Source of the DNA: Streptomyces sp. ATexAB-D23
Lineage (GTDB): Bacteria > Actinomycetota > Actinomycetes > Streptomycetales > Streptomycetaceae
NCBI RefSeq assembly: GCF_000373645.1
Contig: NZ_KB892079.1
Span: forward strand, 1-64,000
DNA length: 64,000 nucleotides
Reading direction: 5' to 3'
Shown here: positions 54,186 through 63,234 of the stretch, piece by piece
Layout: each line of letters starts with the position of its first letter
How positions within the stretch are numbered: position 1 is the stretch's first letter
Made by a program: the position numbers and the translations under genes
Notes under the pieces: model-generated
Told to the model about the DNA's origin: nothing
Seen by the model: only the letters and a program-made list of their open reading frames with translations
Database searches by the model: none

Positions 54186-55004
54186 ATGGGCAGGACAGCG
54201 AGACGATGGGTCCGCATCGGCCTGGGCGTCATCGCCGACAGCCGCGACATCCGCAGGGAGCTGAAGTGGCATCCGCACCGGCTGATGACGGACCGGGACC
54301 GGCTGCTGCGCGAGGAGGAGGGGGAGGCCCGCACCCTCCGCCACACCGCCCTGCGGCGCAGGCGGAGCGGGCAGCCGGCCGCCGCCGTGGAGGCGTACGG
54401 GCAACTTGTCGCGGCACGGACCCGGGCCTGGGGCGCGGATCATCCGCTCGTCCTGGACACCCGGCTCGCCCTGGCGGGGACGCGGGCCGAGGCCGGTGAC
54501 GGGGCCGGGGCCGCCCGGGGCTACGAGCAGGTGCTGCCGGACCTGGCGCGGGCACTGGGCGAGGAGCACCCCCGCGTCCCGTGGGCGCGGCGCAACTCGG
54601 CCTACTGGCGGGTGCGGCCGGGGTGGACGCCGCCCTTGCCGGTGAGGGGCGAGCTGGAGGGGCCGGTCCGCGAGGCGGTGGTCCTGCGCAAGGAGCCGGA
54701 CGGATTCGGCGCCCTGCTGAGACTGGCCCGGCTGCGGTGGAACCAGGGGGACGAGGCCGGTGCCGTGGACGCGTACGAGCAGCTGCTCGCGGAGCGGGTA
54801 CGGGTGCGCGGCGCCGGTCACCACGTCGTGCTGCTCACCCGGCTGACCCTGGCCGGCACGCGGGCGCGGGCCGGTGACGGGGCCGGGGCGGCCCAGGCGT
54901 ACGAGCGGCTGCTCGACGACATGGTGCGGGTGCTGGGCCCCCGCCACCGGGGCACCCGGTGGACCCGGCGGCAGCGGGACCTGTGGCGGGGCGGCGCGGT
55001 GTGA
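54186..55004 (+). CDS. TPR-like hypothetical protein
   Basis: 272 aa. MGRTARRWVRIGLGVIADSR start, then two internal repeats: LVAARTRAWGADHPLVLDTR followed by LALAGTRAEAGDGAGAARGY, and LAERVRVRGAGHHVVLLTRL followed by TLAGTRARAGDGAGAAQAYE. These are NB-ARC-associated TPR-type (kinesin-light-chain-like) pairs. No NTPase domain. The ATG at 54186 has CGGAGG 4-5 nt upstream; the frame opening at 54120 would begin inside the terminator. Confidence 0.72.
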   Translation: MGRTARRWVRIGLGVIADSRDIRRELKWHPHRLMTDRDRLLREEEGEARTLRHTALRRRRSGQPAAAVEAYGQLVAARTRAWGADHPLVLDTRLALAGTRAEAGDGAGAARGYEQVLPDLARALGEEHPRVPWARRNSAYWRVRPGWTPPLPVRGELEGPVREAVVLRKEPDGFGALLRLARLRWNQGDEAGAVDAYEQLLAERVRVRGAGHHVVLLTRLTLAGTRARAGDGAGAAQAYERLLDDMVRVLGPRHRGTRWTRRQRDLWRGGAV

Positions 55005-55012
55005 CGCGCGCG

Positions 55013-55050
55013 GAGGCCGGGCCCGCCGGTGTGCGGGCCCGGCCTCCGGG
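55013..55050. terminator. Bidirectional terminator
   Basis: 16-bp perfect arms (55013-55028 / 55035-55050), loop CGGTGT, between converging TPR and phospholipase genes. Confidence 0.78.
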
Positions 55051-55062
55051 GAAGAGGGCCGG

Positions 55063-55560
55063 TCAGCCGGCCGCGACCGTTCTGCCGGCACCCGCCGAGG
55101 CCGGTGCGACGCCGAAGATGTCCACCGCGTGGTAGTACGTCCAGGCCGTGGCGTTGCACGAGGTCAGCTTGGCGCCGGAGTAGGCGGCGCACACCCGCTT
55201 GAGGTCCGAGTAGAGGGCGTTGTCGAGGCGGGCCTTGTTGGCGGAGAACGTGCCGGCGGCCTTGTAGTTGCGGTAGCCGAAGTCGTGGCGGGCGCAGGCC
55301 GTCTGGAAGGGGAAGCCGAACGGGTTGTCGGGCGAGCTGCTGCAGTAGTCCGTCGACCAGTCGAAGCCGTACGCGGACCACGCGCCCTGGTTGTTGCGGG
55401 CGGAGTTCCACGCGTTGTAGCTGGCGGCGCTCGTCTGCGTCCAGGAACTGAGGACCTGGGGCTTGTCCGCGGGCGCCGCCGATGCGGACGTGGCGGGCAG
55501 CAGGGCGAGCGGGAGCGACAGGCCGACGGTGGCGAGCAGGGTGGCGACGCGGCGACGCAT
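55063..55560 (-). CDS. Secreted prokaryotic phospholipase A2
   Basis: 165 aa. A signal peptide (RVATLLATVGLSLPLALLPA, TSASAAPA cleavage) precedes the mature domain: SSWTQTSAASYNAWNSARNN, FDWSTDYCSSSPDNPFGFPF, and the catalytic TACARHDFGYRNYKA with the His-Asp pair. Cys residues fit the two disulfides of the S. violaceoruber enzyme. It hydrolyses the sn-2 ester of phospholipids, calcium dependent. GGAGG 6 nt before the ATG at 55560. Confidence 0.93.
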   Translation of the reverse strand: MRRRVATLLATVGLSLPLALLPATSASAAPADKPQVLSSWTQTSAASYNAWNSARNNQGAWSAYGFDWSTDYCSSSPDNPFGFPFQTACARHDFGYRNYKAAGTFSANKARLDNALYSDLKRVCAAYSGAKLTSCNATAWTYYHAVDIFGVAPASAGAGRTVAAG

Positions 55561-55943
55561 GAGCAACCTCCATGGGGTGGGGGGAAGTCGGCACGGCCGC
55601 TGACCGGCCTGCCTGCCTTCGCCTCGCGGGTGACACGAGGTCGCCCCAGCATGCCGCCATGTACCTGTCATGCCTAGAGGTGTGATCCCCCTGCTGTGCG
55701 GGGTTGTTGTAGGGGGCAGCTGCTGTGCCGCCGCCTTGGCGGGCGGGCCTGTTCCCCTCCTGGGCTCGGTGAACCCCTGGTGCGCGTACGCGGCTGTCTC
55801 CTGGCTGTGGAGAACGGCACGGCCGAGAGATGCCGGCCGTGACTTCCTCCCGGCCGCCGGGCCGATGCCGAGGGACGGCCCCCGGCGGGGGCCGCTGACC
55901 GACCGTGGCGGGAATCCCCGCCCCTCGGGGCGGGGGGCGGAGG
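55561..55943. other. Intergenic region upstream of the phospholipase gene
   Basis: 383 bp. It includes an imperfect hairpin near 55828-55852 (CACGGCC/GGCCGTG) that may end the DUF3533-like gene, and the phospholipase promoter. No gene is supported; the frame at 55670 is Cys/Gly-rich but lacks bias. Confidence 0.45.
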
Positions 55944-57005
55944 TCAGGCCGGGCTCGACCCGGTGCCGCCCGCCGGCGCCGGACCGGCCCCCGTCCCCGG
56001 GGTGTCCGCCGTCTCCGGCTTCCTCCGCAGGGCCAGGAGCATGGTGCCGATCGTGCCCACCACCGCCCAGGCGGACAGCACCAGCAGGGGGCCGGTCACG
56101 GCGTTGCCCCTGAAGTACGCGATCGAGCGCGCCGTCCAGGTCGAGGCGCCCGGGGGCAGGGCGGGGCCGATCGCGCGCCAGAAGTCCGGGAGCATGGGCA
56201 GCGGGAAGGCGCCGCCCGCGCTCGGGTTGCCCGCGATGACCACGATCAGCACGGCCAGGCCGATGCCGACGATGCCGGTGAGCGCCTCCAGGGCGAGCGT
56301 GATCATGCCGACCGCGAAGACGGTCAGCGCGCCCAGGCCCGACATCCCCCAGAAGCTTCCGGGCAGGGCGTTGAGGATCGGGCCGATGATGACGGCGCCG
56401 CCGATGCCGCCCGCGATCGAGTACAGGGCCATGACCCCGGTCCGGATGAGTGCGCGCTGACGGTTGGCGGGGCGGCTGCCCGCGCTGATCGCGAGGATCG
56501 AGGCGCAGAGGTAGCCGCCGACGCACCAGCCCACGGCCAGGTAGAACGAGGACAGCCCGTCGAAGTCCCGGCGTGAGGCCGGGGCCATGTCCACGGCGCG
56601 CACGGTGCGCCCCTGGCTGAGCTCGGCCTCCTTGATGATCTTCGTCAGGGAGTTGGCCAGGACGGTGCCCCCGCCGGAGGCGACCAGCACGGTGTCCTTG
56701 GTGCTCCTGGGGTCGACGATCAGGGCGCCGTCGATCTCGCGGTCGAGGATCTGCCGGCGGGCGGTGGCGGCGTCGGCGAGTGCGCGGGGGTCGAGCGGGC
56801 CGCCGGGGAGGCCGTTCAGTTCGGTGACGAGGCGGGCGGACATCTGCTGGGGGGCGACGACGCCGAAGGGGACGTCCTTCGCCTTCGGGCTGTGGAGTGC
56901 CCCGATGTAGGACGCGATGAACAGCAGCTGGAGCGCCAGCACCCCGATGACCAGCAGTGCGGCCCGGGGAGTGACGGCTCTCTTCACCTCGTCAGCGAAA
57001 GTCAT
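55944..57005 (-). CDS. DUF3533/ABC-2-like membrane protein
   Basis: 353 aa. One N-terminal TM (RAALLVIGVLALQLLFIASY), a roughly 140-residue extracytoplasmic domain (VPFGVVAPQQMSARLVTELN, ILDREIDGALIVDPRSTKDT) and about five C-terminal TMs (LAVGWCVGGYLCASILAISA, GMSGLGALTVFAVGMITLAL). This topology is that of Pip/YhgE- or ABC-2-permease-like proteins; no ATPase is nearby. ATG at 57005 gives MTFADEVKRAV. It is divergent from dnaE2. Confidence 0.82.
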   Translation of the reverse strand: MTFADEVKRAVTPRAALLVIGVLALQLLFIASYIGALHSPKAKDVPFGVVAPQQMSARLVTELNGLPGGPLDPRALADAATARRQILDREIDGALIVDPRSTKDTVLVASGGGTVLANSLTKIIKEAELSQGRTVRAVDMAPASRRDFDGLSSFYLAVGWCVGGYLCASILAISAGSRPANRQRALIRTGVMALYSIAGGIGGAVIIGPILNALPGSFWGMSGLGALTVFAVGMITLALEALTGIVGIGLAVLIVVIAGNPSAGGAFPLPMLPDFWRAIGPALPPGASTWTARSIAYFRGNAVTGPLLVLSAWAVVGTIGTMLLALRRKPETADTPGTGAGPAPAGGTGSSPA

Positions 57006-57089
57006 GCCCCCACGGTCCGGGCTGCCCGCCGCCCACGCAGTCGGGGCGGGGCCGAACGGTTGAAGGGGGAAGTGCCCGCACACCGGGTA

Positions 57090-57105
57090 TCGTACGAATG
57101 TTCGA
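57090..57105. promoter_or_regulatory. LexA (SOS) box of dnaE2
   Basis: TCGTAC-GAAT-GTTCGA matches the actinobacterial SOS consensus TCGAAC-N4-GTTCGA with one mismatch. It lies 65 bp before the chosen dnaE2 start, with a TTTATGGT -10-like segment just downstream. Confidence 0.85.
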
Positions 57106-57169
57106 AACTTGGTTTATGGTGGAGAGCGAGGGGGTGGCCAGCGCGTACGGATCGGCTCAGGAGGTGCAG

Positions 57170-60100
57170 GTGCCAGGGTTCACGCATCTGCATACCGTCT
57201 CCGGGTTCTCCCTGCGGTACGGGGCCTCGCACCCGGAGCGGCTGGCGGAGCGCGCCGCCGAGCGGGGGATGGACGCCCTCGCGCTCACCGACCGCGACAC
57301 CCTGGCGGGCGCGGTCCGGTTCGCCCGTGCCTGCGAGCGGGAAGGGGTCCGCCCGCTGTTCGGGGTGGACCTCGCGGTGGGCCCCGCGGCAGGGGACGGG
57401 CGTACGCGGCGGGACCGGCCCCGGACCCCGGCCCGCGGGGGTGCCTTCGTCGATGAGTCCGCTCCCCGGGTCACCTTCCTCGCCCGCGACGGCGCACAGG
57501 GCTGGGCCGAGCTGTGCCGTCTGGTCACCGCCGCCCACGCCGCCGTCCCCGAAGGCGGCCGGCCCCTGGTCGAACGGCTCGCACTGCCCGCCGAAGGGCT
57601 CACCGTGCTGCTCGGCCCCGCGTCCGACGTGGGCAGGGCGCTCTCGGCGGGCCGCCCCGACCTGGCCGCCGCCCTCCTCGCCCCCTGGCGGGAGCTGTAC
57701 GGCGACGACCTGCGGCTCGAAGCCGTCCACCACGGCAGGACCGGCACCGGCCCCGGCTCGCTGCGGCTCGCCGCCCGCACCGTCGGCCTCGCCGCCGAGC
57801 AGGGCGTACGGGCCGTGCTGACCAACGCCGTCCGGTACGCCGACGAGGGCCAGGGCCCCGTCGCCGACGTGCTCGACTCCGCCCGCGGGCTCGTCCCCGT
57901 GGACCCGCGCCGCGCCCCGCTCGACAGCGGTGAGCGCTGGCTCAAGGACGCCCGCGCGATGGCGGAGAACGCCGAGCGGATCACCATGGCCGCCGGACTC
58001 GGCCCGGACGCCGGGGCGCGGCTGCTCGCGGAGACCCGGCACACCGCCGAGGCCTGCGTGGTCGACCCCGGGGGCGACATCGGCCTCGGCTCCGTCCGCT
58101 TCCCCGAACCCCGCCTCGTCGGCGCGGACCGGCGCACCGCCCAGCGGGTGCTGACCTCCCGCGCCGCCGCCGGCATGGTCCTGCACGGCTACGACCGCAG
58201 GCCGGAGTACTGGGACCGGATGCACCGCGAGCTGGACATCATCGCCCACCACGGCTTCGCCTCGTACTTCCTCACCGTCGCCCGAGTCGTGGACGACGTA
58301 CGGGAGATGAAGGTGCGGGTGGCCGCCCGCGGCTCCGGCGCCGGTTCGCTGGTCAACCACCTCCTGGGCATCGCCCACGCCGACCCGGTCGAGCACGGGC
58401 TGCTGATGGAGCGCTTCCTGTCCAAGCGCCGCTTCGTGCTGCCCGACATCGACATCGACGTCGAGTCGGCCCGCCGCCTCGACGTCTACCGCGCGATCAT
58501 CGGCCGCTTCGGCGCCGAACGGGTCGCCACCGTCGCCATGCCCGAGACCTACCGGGTGCGCCACGCCATCCGCGACGTCGGCGCCGCGCTCTCCATGAAC
58601 CCGGCCGAGACCGACCGGCTCGCCAAGGCGTTCCCGCACATCCGGGCCCGCGACGCCCGCGCGGCCATGGAGGAACTGCCCGAACTGCGCGAGGTGGCCA
58701 GGACCAAGGAGAAGTACGGGCGGCTGTGGGAGCTGGTGGAGGCGCTGGACGCCCTGCCGCGCGGCATCGCCATGCACCCGTGCGGGGTACTCCTCTCGGA
58801 CGCCTCGCTGCTGCGCCGCACCCCCGTCATGCCCACCAGCGGCGAGGGCCTCCCGATGTCCCAGTTCGACAAGGAGGACGTGGAGCACCTCGGGCTGCTC
58901 AAGCTCGACGTGCTGGGCGTGCGGATGCAGTCGGCGATGGCGCACGCGGTCACGGAGGTGAAGCGGGCCTCGGGCCGGGAGATCGACCTGGACGGTGTGG
59001 AGCCGGGCGACCCGGAGACGTACCGGCTGATCAGGACGGCCGAGACGCTGGGCTGCTTCCAGATCGAGTCGCCCGGCCAGCGCGACCTGGTCGGCAGGCT
59101 CCAGCCGGAGGACTTCCACGATCTGGTGGTCGACATATCGCTGTTCCGGCCGGGTCCCGTCTCCGCCGACATGGTCCGCCCGTTCATCGAGGCCCGGCAC
59201 GGCCGGGCGCCGGTCCGCTATCCGCACCCCGACCTGGAGGGGCCGCTGCGCGAGACGTACGGCGTGGTGGTCTTCCACGAGCAGATCATCGAGATCGTCG
59301 ACATCATGACCGGCTGCGGCCGGGACGAGGCCGACCGGGTCAGGCGCGGGCTCTCCGACCCCGAGTCGCAGGGCCGGATCAGGATCTGGTTCGCCCAGCA
59401 CGCGGCGGCGCGCGAGTACGGCGCGGAGGTGATCGCCCGTGCCTGGGAGATCATCGAGGCGTTCGGCAGCTACGGCTTCTGCAAGGCGCACGCGGTGGCC
59501 TTCGCGGTGCCCACGTACCAGTCGGCCTGGCTGAAGGCGCACCACCCGGCGGCCTTCTACGCCGGTCTGCTCACCCATGACCCGGGGATGTACCCCAAGC
59601 GGCTGCTGCTCGCCGACGCGCGGCGGCGCGGGGTGCCGGTGCTGCCGCTGGACGTCAACCGGTCGGCGGCCACCCATCGAATCGAACTGGTGTCCGGTGA
59701 GGGGGAGGTGGGGGAGCGCTGGGGGCTGCGGCTGGCGCTCTCGGACGTCCACGGGATCAGCGCGGCCGAGGTCGACCGGATCGAGGCCGGACAGCCCTAC
59801 AGCTCGCTGCTGGACTTCTGGCAGCGGGCCCGTCCCGGCAGGCCGGCCGCCGAACGGCTGGCCCAGGTCGGCGCGTTGGACGCGTTCGGGGCCAACCGGC
59901 GCGACCTGCTGCTGCACCTGTCCGAACTGCACCGCGCCCAGCGGGGCGCGGGTTCCGGCGGTGGCGGCGCTCAGCTCCCGCTCGGCGGCGGCCACCGCAC
60001 CGCGTCCGTCGGCCTGCCCGACCTCAACGAGGCGGAACGGCTCAGCGCCGAGCTGGGCGTGCTGAGCATGGATGTCTCGCGCCACCTGATGAGCGATCAC

Positions 60101-60670
60101 CACGCCTTCCTCAAGGAGCTCGGCGCGGTCTCGGCCAAGCAGTTGCGCGAGGCGCGGCACGGGGAGACCGTGCTGGTCGCGGGCGCCAAGGCGGCGACCC
60201 AGACCCCGCCGATCCGCTCCGGCCGCCGGGTCGTCTTCACCACCCTGGACGACGGTACGGGCCTGGTCGACCTCGCCTTCTTCGACGACAGCCACGCCGC
60301 CTGCGCGCACACCGTCTTCCACTCCTGGCTGCTGCTGGTGCGCGGGGTGGTGCAGCGGCGCGGGGCGCGGAGCCTGAGCGTGGTCGGCGCGGCCGCCTGG
60401 AACCTGGCGGAGCTGGCCGAGCTGCGGCGTACCGGCGGGCTCGATGCGGTCGCGGCCCGGCTGGCGCAGGTGCCCGAGCCCGAGCCCGGGTCCGGGGCCG
60501 GGTCCGGGTCCGGGCCTGGGGAGGCTCCGGCGCCGGCCGGTGACGACGGGCGCCGCATCCGGATGCCCACCGGCTACGAGATGAACCCGTGGGCCGACCT
60601 CCGGCCGCCCGGCGAAGGGCTGCCCACCGGAAGGAAACTCTGGCACCAGAGCCCGGGGAGTGCGGGATGA
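57170..60670 (+). CDS. dnaE2: Error-prone DNA polymerase DnaE2
   Basis: 1166 aa. PHP domain (FTHLHTVSGFSLRYGASHPE), polymerase core with the catalytic aspartates in RFVLPDIDIDVESARR, GCFQIESPGQRDLVGRLQPE and SYGFCKAHAVAFAVPTYQSA, then an OB-fold (VLVAGAKAATQTPPIRSGRR). It carries out translesion synthesis in the SOS response. The GTG at 57170 has AGGAGGT 5 nt upstream and gives the usual PGFTHLH start; ATGs at 57098 and 57116 sit in the LexA box or lack a ribosome-binding site. Coupled to imuB by ATGA. Confidence 0.94.
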   Translation: MPGFTHLHTVSGFSLRYGASHPERLAERAAERGMDALALTDRDTLAGAVRFARACEREGVRPLFGVDLAVGPAAGDGRTRRDRPRTPARGGAFVDESAPRVTFLARDGAQGWAELCRLVTAAHAAVPEGGRPLVERLALPAEGLTVLLGPASDVGRALSAGRPDLAAALLAPWRELYGDDLRLEAVHHGRTGTGPGSLRLAARTVGLAAEQGVRAVLTNAVRYADEGQGPVADVLDSARGLVPVDPRRAPLDSGERWLKDARAMAENAERITMAAGLGPDAGARLLAETRHTAEACVVDPGGDIGLGSVRFPEPRLVGADRRTAQRVLTSRAAAGMVLHGYDRRPEYWDRMHRELDIIAHHGFASYFLTVARVVDDVREMKVRVAARGSGAGSLVNHLLGIAHADPVEHGLLMERFLSKRRFVLPDIDIDVESARRLDVYRAIIGRFGAERVATVAMPETYRVRHAIRDVGAALSMNPAETDRLAKAFPHIRARDARAAMEELPELREVARTKEKYGRLWELVEALDALPRGIAMHPCGVLLSDASLLRRTPVMPTSGEGLPMSQFDKEDVEHLGLLKLDVLGVRMQSAMAHAVTEVKRASGREIDLDGVEPGDPETYRLIRTAETLGCFQIESPGQRDLVGRLQPEDFHDLVVDISLFRPGPVSADMVRPFIEARHGRAPVRYPHPDLEGPLRETYGVVVFHEQIIEIVDIMTGCGRDEADRVRRGLSDPESQGRIRIWFAQHAAAREYGAEVIARAWEIIEAFGSYGFCKAHAVAFAVPTYQSAWLKAHHPAAFYAGLLTHDPGMYPKRLLLADARRRGVPVLPLDVNRSAATHRIELVSGEGEVGERWGLRLALSDVHGISAAEVDRIEAGQPYSSLLDFWQRARPGRPAAERLAQVGALDAFGANRRDLLLHLSELHRAQRGAGSGGGGAQLPLGGGHRTASVGLPDLNEAERLSAELGVLSMDVSRHLMSDHHAFLKELGAVSAKQLREARHGETVLVAGAKAATQTPPIRSGRRVVFTTLDDGTGLVDLAFFDDSHAACAHTVFHSWLLLVRGVVQRRGARSLSVVGAAAWNLAELAELRRTGGLDAVAARLAQVPEPEPGSGAGSGSGPGEAPAPAGDDGRRIRMPTGYEMNPWADLRPPGEGLPTGRKLWHQSPGSAG

Positions 60671-61926
60671 ACGAGCTGCGTGGGGGTGACGAGGTACGCG
60701 GGGATGACGAGGTACGCGGGGCCGGTGAGGCGCCTGAGGCGCCTGAGGCGCCCGAGGTGCTTGCGGCCGGCGATGTGTCCGAGGCGCTTGCGGCTGACGA
60801 GCTGTCCGGGATGGGTGGGGACGACGAGCTGTCCGGGATACGCGGGACCGGTGAGCTGCCCGAGGTGCTTGCGGCCGGTGAACTGTCCGAGGTGCGTGGG
60901 GCCGGAGCGGAATCCGGGGTGCTCCTGGCCGGCGAGCAGCCCGGGATTCTCTGTCTGCGGTTCCGGCGGGTCGTCGGCGGGCCCCCGGACGCCGCCGGCT
61001 ACGCGGGGCTGCTCGCCCTGCTCGGTTCGTTCACCCCGGTCGTCGAGGCGGTGCCGCCCGACGGCGCGCTCGTCGATGTGCGGGGCGCGCTGCGCTACTT
61101 CGGGCGGGACGCGAAGGGCCTCGCCTCCGTGATCCGGGTCCGCGCCCTGGCCCTGTACGGGATGGACTGCGCGATCGGGGCCGCCCGGAATCCGATGCTG
61201 GCCCGGATGGCGCTGCGGCAGGCCGCGCCAGGGACCACCTTCGTGGTGCCCGCGGGCGGGACCGCCGCCTTCCTGGCGGACCGGCCGGCCGCCGCGCTGG
61301 ACGGCGTAGGGACGGCGACGGCCCGCACCCTGTGCGGATACGGGCTCGACTCCGTCGGCCGGATCGCGGCCGCCCCGCTCGGCACCCTGCAACGGATCAC
61401 CGGGGCGCGGACCGGGCGCGACCTGTGGGAACGGGCGCGCGGCATCGACCGCACCGCGGTCGTGCCGAACGCCGCCGCCCGCTCGGTCGCCGCCGAACGG
61501 ACCTTCCCGCGCGACGAGCTGGACCGGGAACGACAGCGCCGCGCGCTCATGTCGCTCACCGAGGAGCTGGGGGCGAGGATGCGCGGCGAGGGCCAGGTGT
61601 GCCGTTCGCTCGCGGTCTCCGTGCGCTACGCCGACCGCACCGGCTACTCGACGCTGACCCGCAGCCGTACCCTGCGCGAGCCCACCGCACACTCCGCGGA
61701 GCTCACCGCGCTGGCGTACCGCATCCATGACTCGTTCGCCCTGCAACGGGCCCGGGTGCGGGGGATCGGGCTGCGCGCCGAGGGCCTCGGCGATGCCGGG
61801 CGGGCCGCCCACCAGCTGACCTTCGACCCGGTGGACGAGCGGGCGCGGCGGATCGAGGCGGTCGCGGACCGGCTGCGGGAGAGGTTCGGGCCCCGGGCCG
61901 TCATGCCGGGACGGCTCGCGGCCTGA
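60667..61926 (+). CDS. imuB: ImuB-like Y-family polymerase homologue (probably inactive)
   Basis: 419 aa. Residues 1-85 are an acidic, imperfect repeat region (VLAAGDVSEALAADELSGMG, ELSEVRGAGAES). The Y-family fold follows: ILCLRFRRVVGGPPDAAGYA, ALVDVRGALRYFGRDAKGLA, IGAARNPMLARMALRQA and the little-finger region. The catalytic acidic residues of DinB (MDAFFASVE and SIDEAYLD) are not present, as in ImuB. It would link DnaE2 to the clamp; I see no obvious clamp-binding motif. No imuA partner in the window. Confidence 0.84.
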   Translation: MNELRGGDEVRGDDEVRGAGEAPEAPEAPEVLAAGDVSEALAADELSGMGGDDELSGIRGTGELPEVLAAGELSEVRGAGAESGVLLAGEQPGILCLRFRRVVGGPPDAAGYAGLLALLGSFTPVVEAVPPDGALVDVRGALRYFGRDAKGLASVIRVRALALYGMDCAIGAARNPMLARMALRQAAPGTTFVVPAGGTAAFLADRPAAALDGVGTATARTLCGYGLDSVGRIAAAPLGTLQRITGARTGRDLWERARGIDRTAVVPNAAARSVAAERTFPRDELDRERQRRALMSLTEELGARMRGEGQVCRSLAVSVRYADRTGYSTLTRSRTLREPTAHSAELTALAYRIHDSFALQRARVRGIGLRAEGLGDAGRAAHQLTFDPVDERARRIEAVADRLRERFGPRAVMPGRLAA

Positions 61927-62007
61927 CTCCGGCCCCCGGCGCACGCGGCCATGCCGGGACGGCTCGTGGCCCGACCGCGTGCGCGGGGCCGGGGACGGCT
62001 CGCGGCC
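61902..62007 (+). repeat. Triplicated 3' end of imuB
   Basis: CATGCCGGGACGGCTCG occurs at 61902 (in the coding end) and again at 61950; GGGACGGCTCGCGGCC recurs at 61992. The last two are downstream of the stop. Confidence 0.6.
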
Positions 62008-62203
62008 GGCCACGGGACGGGGCGTGCCCGGGGGCAGGGCGGCGCTCCGGCCGATCCCGCGCACTTTTTACCGACGCGTAACTTCCCAGGAAACCCTACT
62101 CGTGCGTAATTTGGCATGAGCACGCAGAACACGCAGTACTTGTGGTCCGGGCCGCAGGGTGCACAGACGTCGCAACTCCCTTGAGCCGCAAGGAGACCCC
62201 ACG

Positions 62204-63100
62204 ATGCTGCCCTGGACCCGCGCGCCGCGCTCCCCCCGCGCGCGCCGGACGCTCGCCGCCCTGCTTCTCGCCGTCGCAGCGGTCGCCACCCCCACGGCCA
62301 CCGCTGCCGCGGCCACCCCCACCGCCGCGACGGCCGCCACCTCGCACGGCTGGAACGACTACTCCTGCAAGCCCTCCGCAGCACACCCCCGCCCCGTCGT
62401 CCTGGTCCACGGGACCTTCGGGAACTCGGTCGACAACTGGCTGGTCCTCGCCCCCTATCTGGTGAACCGGGGCTACTGCGTCTACTCCCTCGACTACGGC
62501 CAGCTCCCCGGTGTGCCGCTCTTCAACGGCCTCGGCCCGATCGACGAGTCGGCGCAGCAGCTCGCCACGTTCGTCGACAAGGTGCTCTCCTCGACCGGCG
62601 CCGCCAAGGCGGACATCGTCGGCCACTCGCAGGGCGGCATGATGCCCAACTACTACCTGAAGTTCCTCGGCGGAGCGGCCAAGGTGAACGCCATGATCGG
62701 GCTCGCGCCCGACAACCACGGCACCACCCTGCTCGGCCTGACCAAGCTCCTGCCGTACTTCCCCGGCGTCGGTGACCTGCTCAACGCCGGTACGCCCGGA
62801 CTCGCCGACCAGGTGGCCGGATCGCCCTTCATCACCAAGCTCAACTCCCTGCCGGACACCGTCCCCGGAGTGCACTACACCGTCATAGCGACCCGGTACG
62901 ACGAGGTCGTGACCCCGTACCGGACGCAGTTCCTGGACGGGCCGGACGTGCGCAACGTCCTGCTCCAGGACCTGTGCCCGGTCGACCTCTCCGAGCACGT
63001 GGCGATCGGGACGATCGACCGCGTCGCCTACCACGAGGTGGCGAACGCCCTGGACCCGGCGCACGCCACCCCGACCACCTGCGCCTCGGTCATCGGTTAG
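62204..63100 (+). CDS. Secreted lipase/esterase (alpha/beta hydrolase)
   Basis: 298 aa. Signal peptide (RRTLAALLLAVAAVATPTAT, Ala-rich cleavage region) then RPVVLVHGTFGNSVDNWLVL (oxyanion hole), nucleophile in IVGHSQGGMMPNYYLKFLGG (about residue 147), Asp in TRYDEVVTPY and His in LSEHVAIGTI. This matches Streptomyces extracellular triacylglycerol lipases of the LipA/SCO1725-1735 type. AAGGAG 8 nt before the ATG at 62204. Confidence 0.92.
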   Translation: MLPWTRAPRSPRARRTLAALLLAVAAVATPTATAAAATPTAATAATSHGWNDYSCKPSAAHPRPVVLVHGTFGNSVDNWLVLAPYLVNRGYCVYSLDYGQLPGVPLFNGLGPIDESAQQLATFVDKVLSSTGAAKADIVGHSQGGMMPNYYLKFLGGAAKVNAMIGLAPDNHGTTLLGLTKLLPYFPGVGDLLNAGTPGLADQVAGSPFITKLNSLPDTVPGVHYTVIATRYDEVVTPYRTQFLDGPDVRNVLLQDLCPVDLSEHVAIGTIDRVAYHEVANALDPAHATPTTCASVIG

Positions 63101-63130
63101 GGCCTGTCCGGACCGCGCAACTCCCGCCCC

Positions 63131-63156
63131 GCCGCCCGGCGTCCGTGCCGGGCGAC
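63131..63156 (+). terminator. Possible lipase terminator
   Basis: GCCGCCCGGC-GTCCGT-GCCGGGCGAC; 10-bp stem with one mismatch, 31 bp after the lipase stop. Confidence 0.45.
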
Positions 63157-63234
63157 GGGACGGGGCGCTGTCCGGCCCCCGGGGCGTCGGCCGCCGGAGC
63201 GGGCGTTGTCAGTGGCGGCTGGCACGATCGGACC

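Noticed and set aside
52989..55091. 700-codon minus-strand frame opposite sprD and the TPR gene
   Set aside because: Antisense shadow spanning two terminators; both plus-strand genes have signal or domain evidence.
57002..60646. 1214-codon minus-strand frame opposite dnaE2
   Set aside because: Composition is Gly/Arg/His shadow of a high-GC gene; the plus strand encodes a complete DnaE2 with catalytic motifs.
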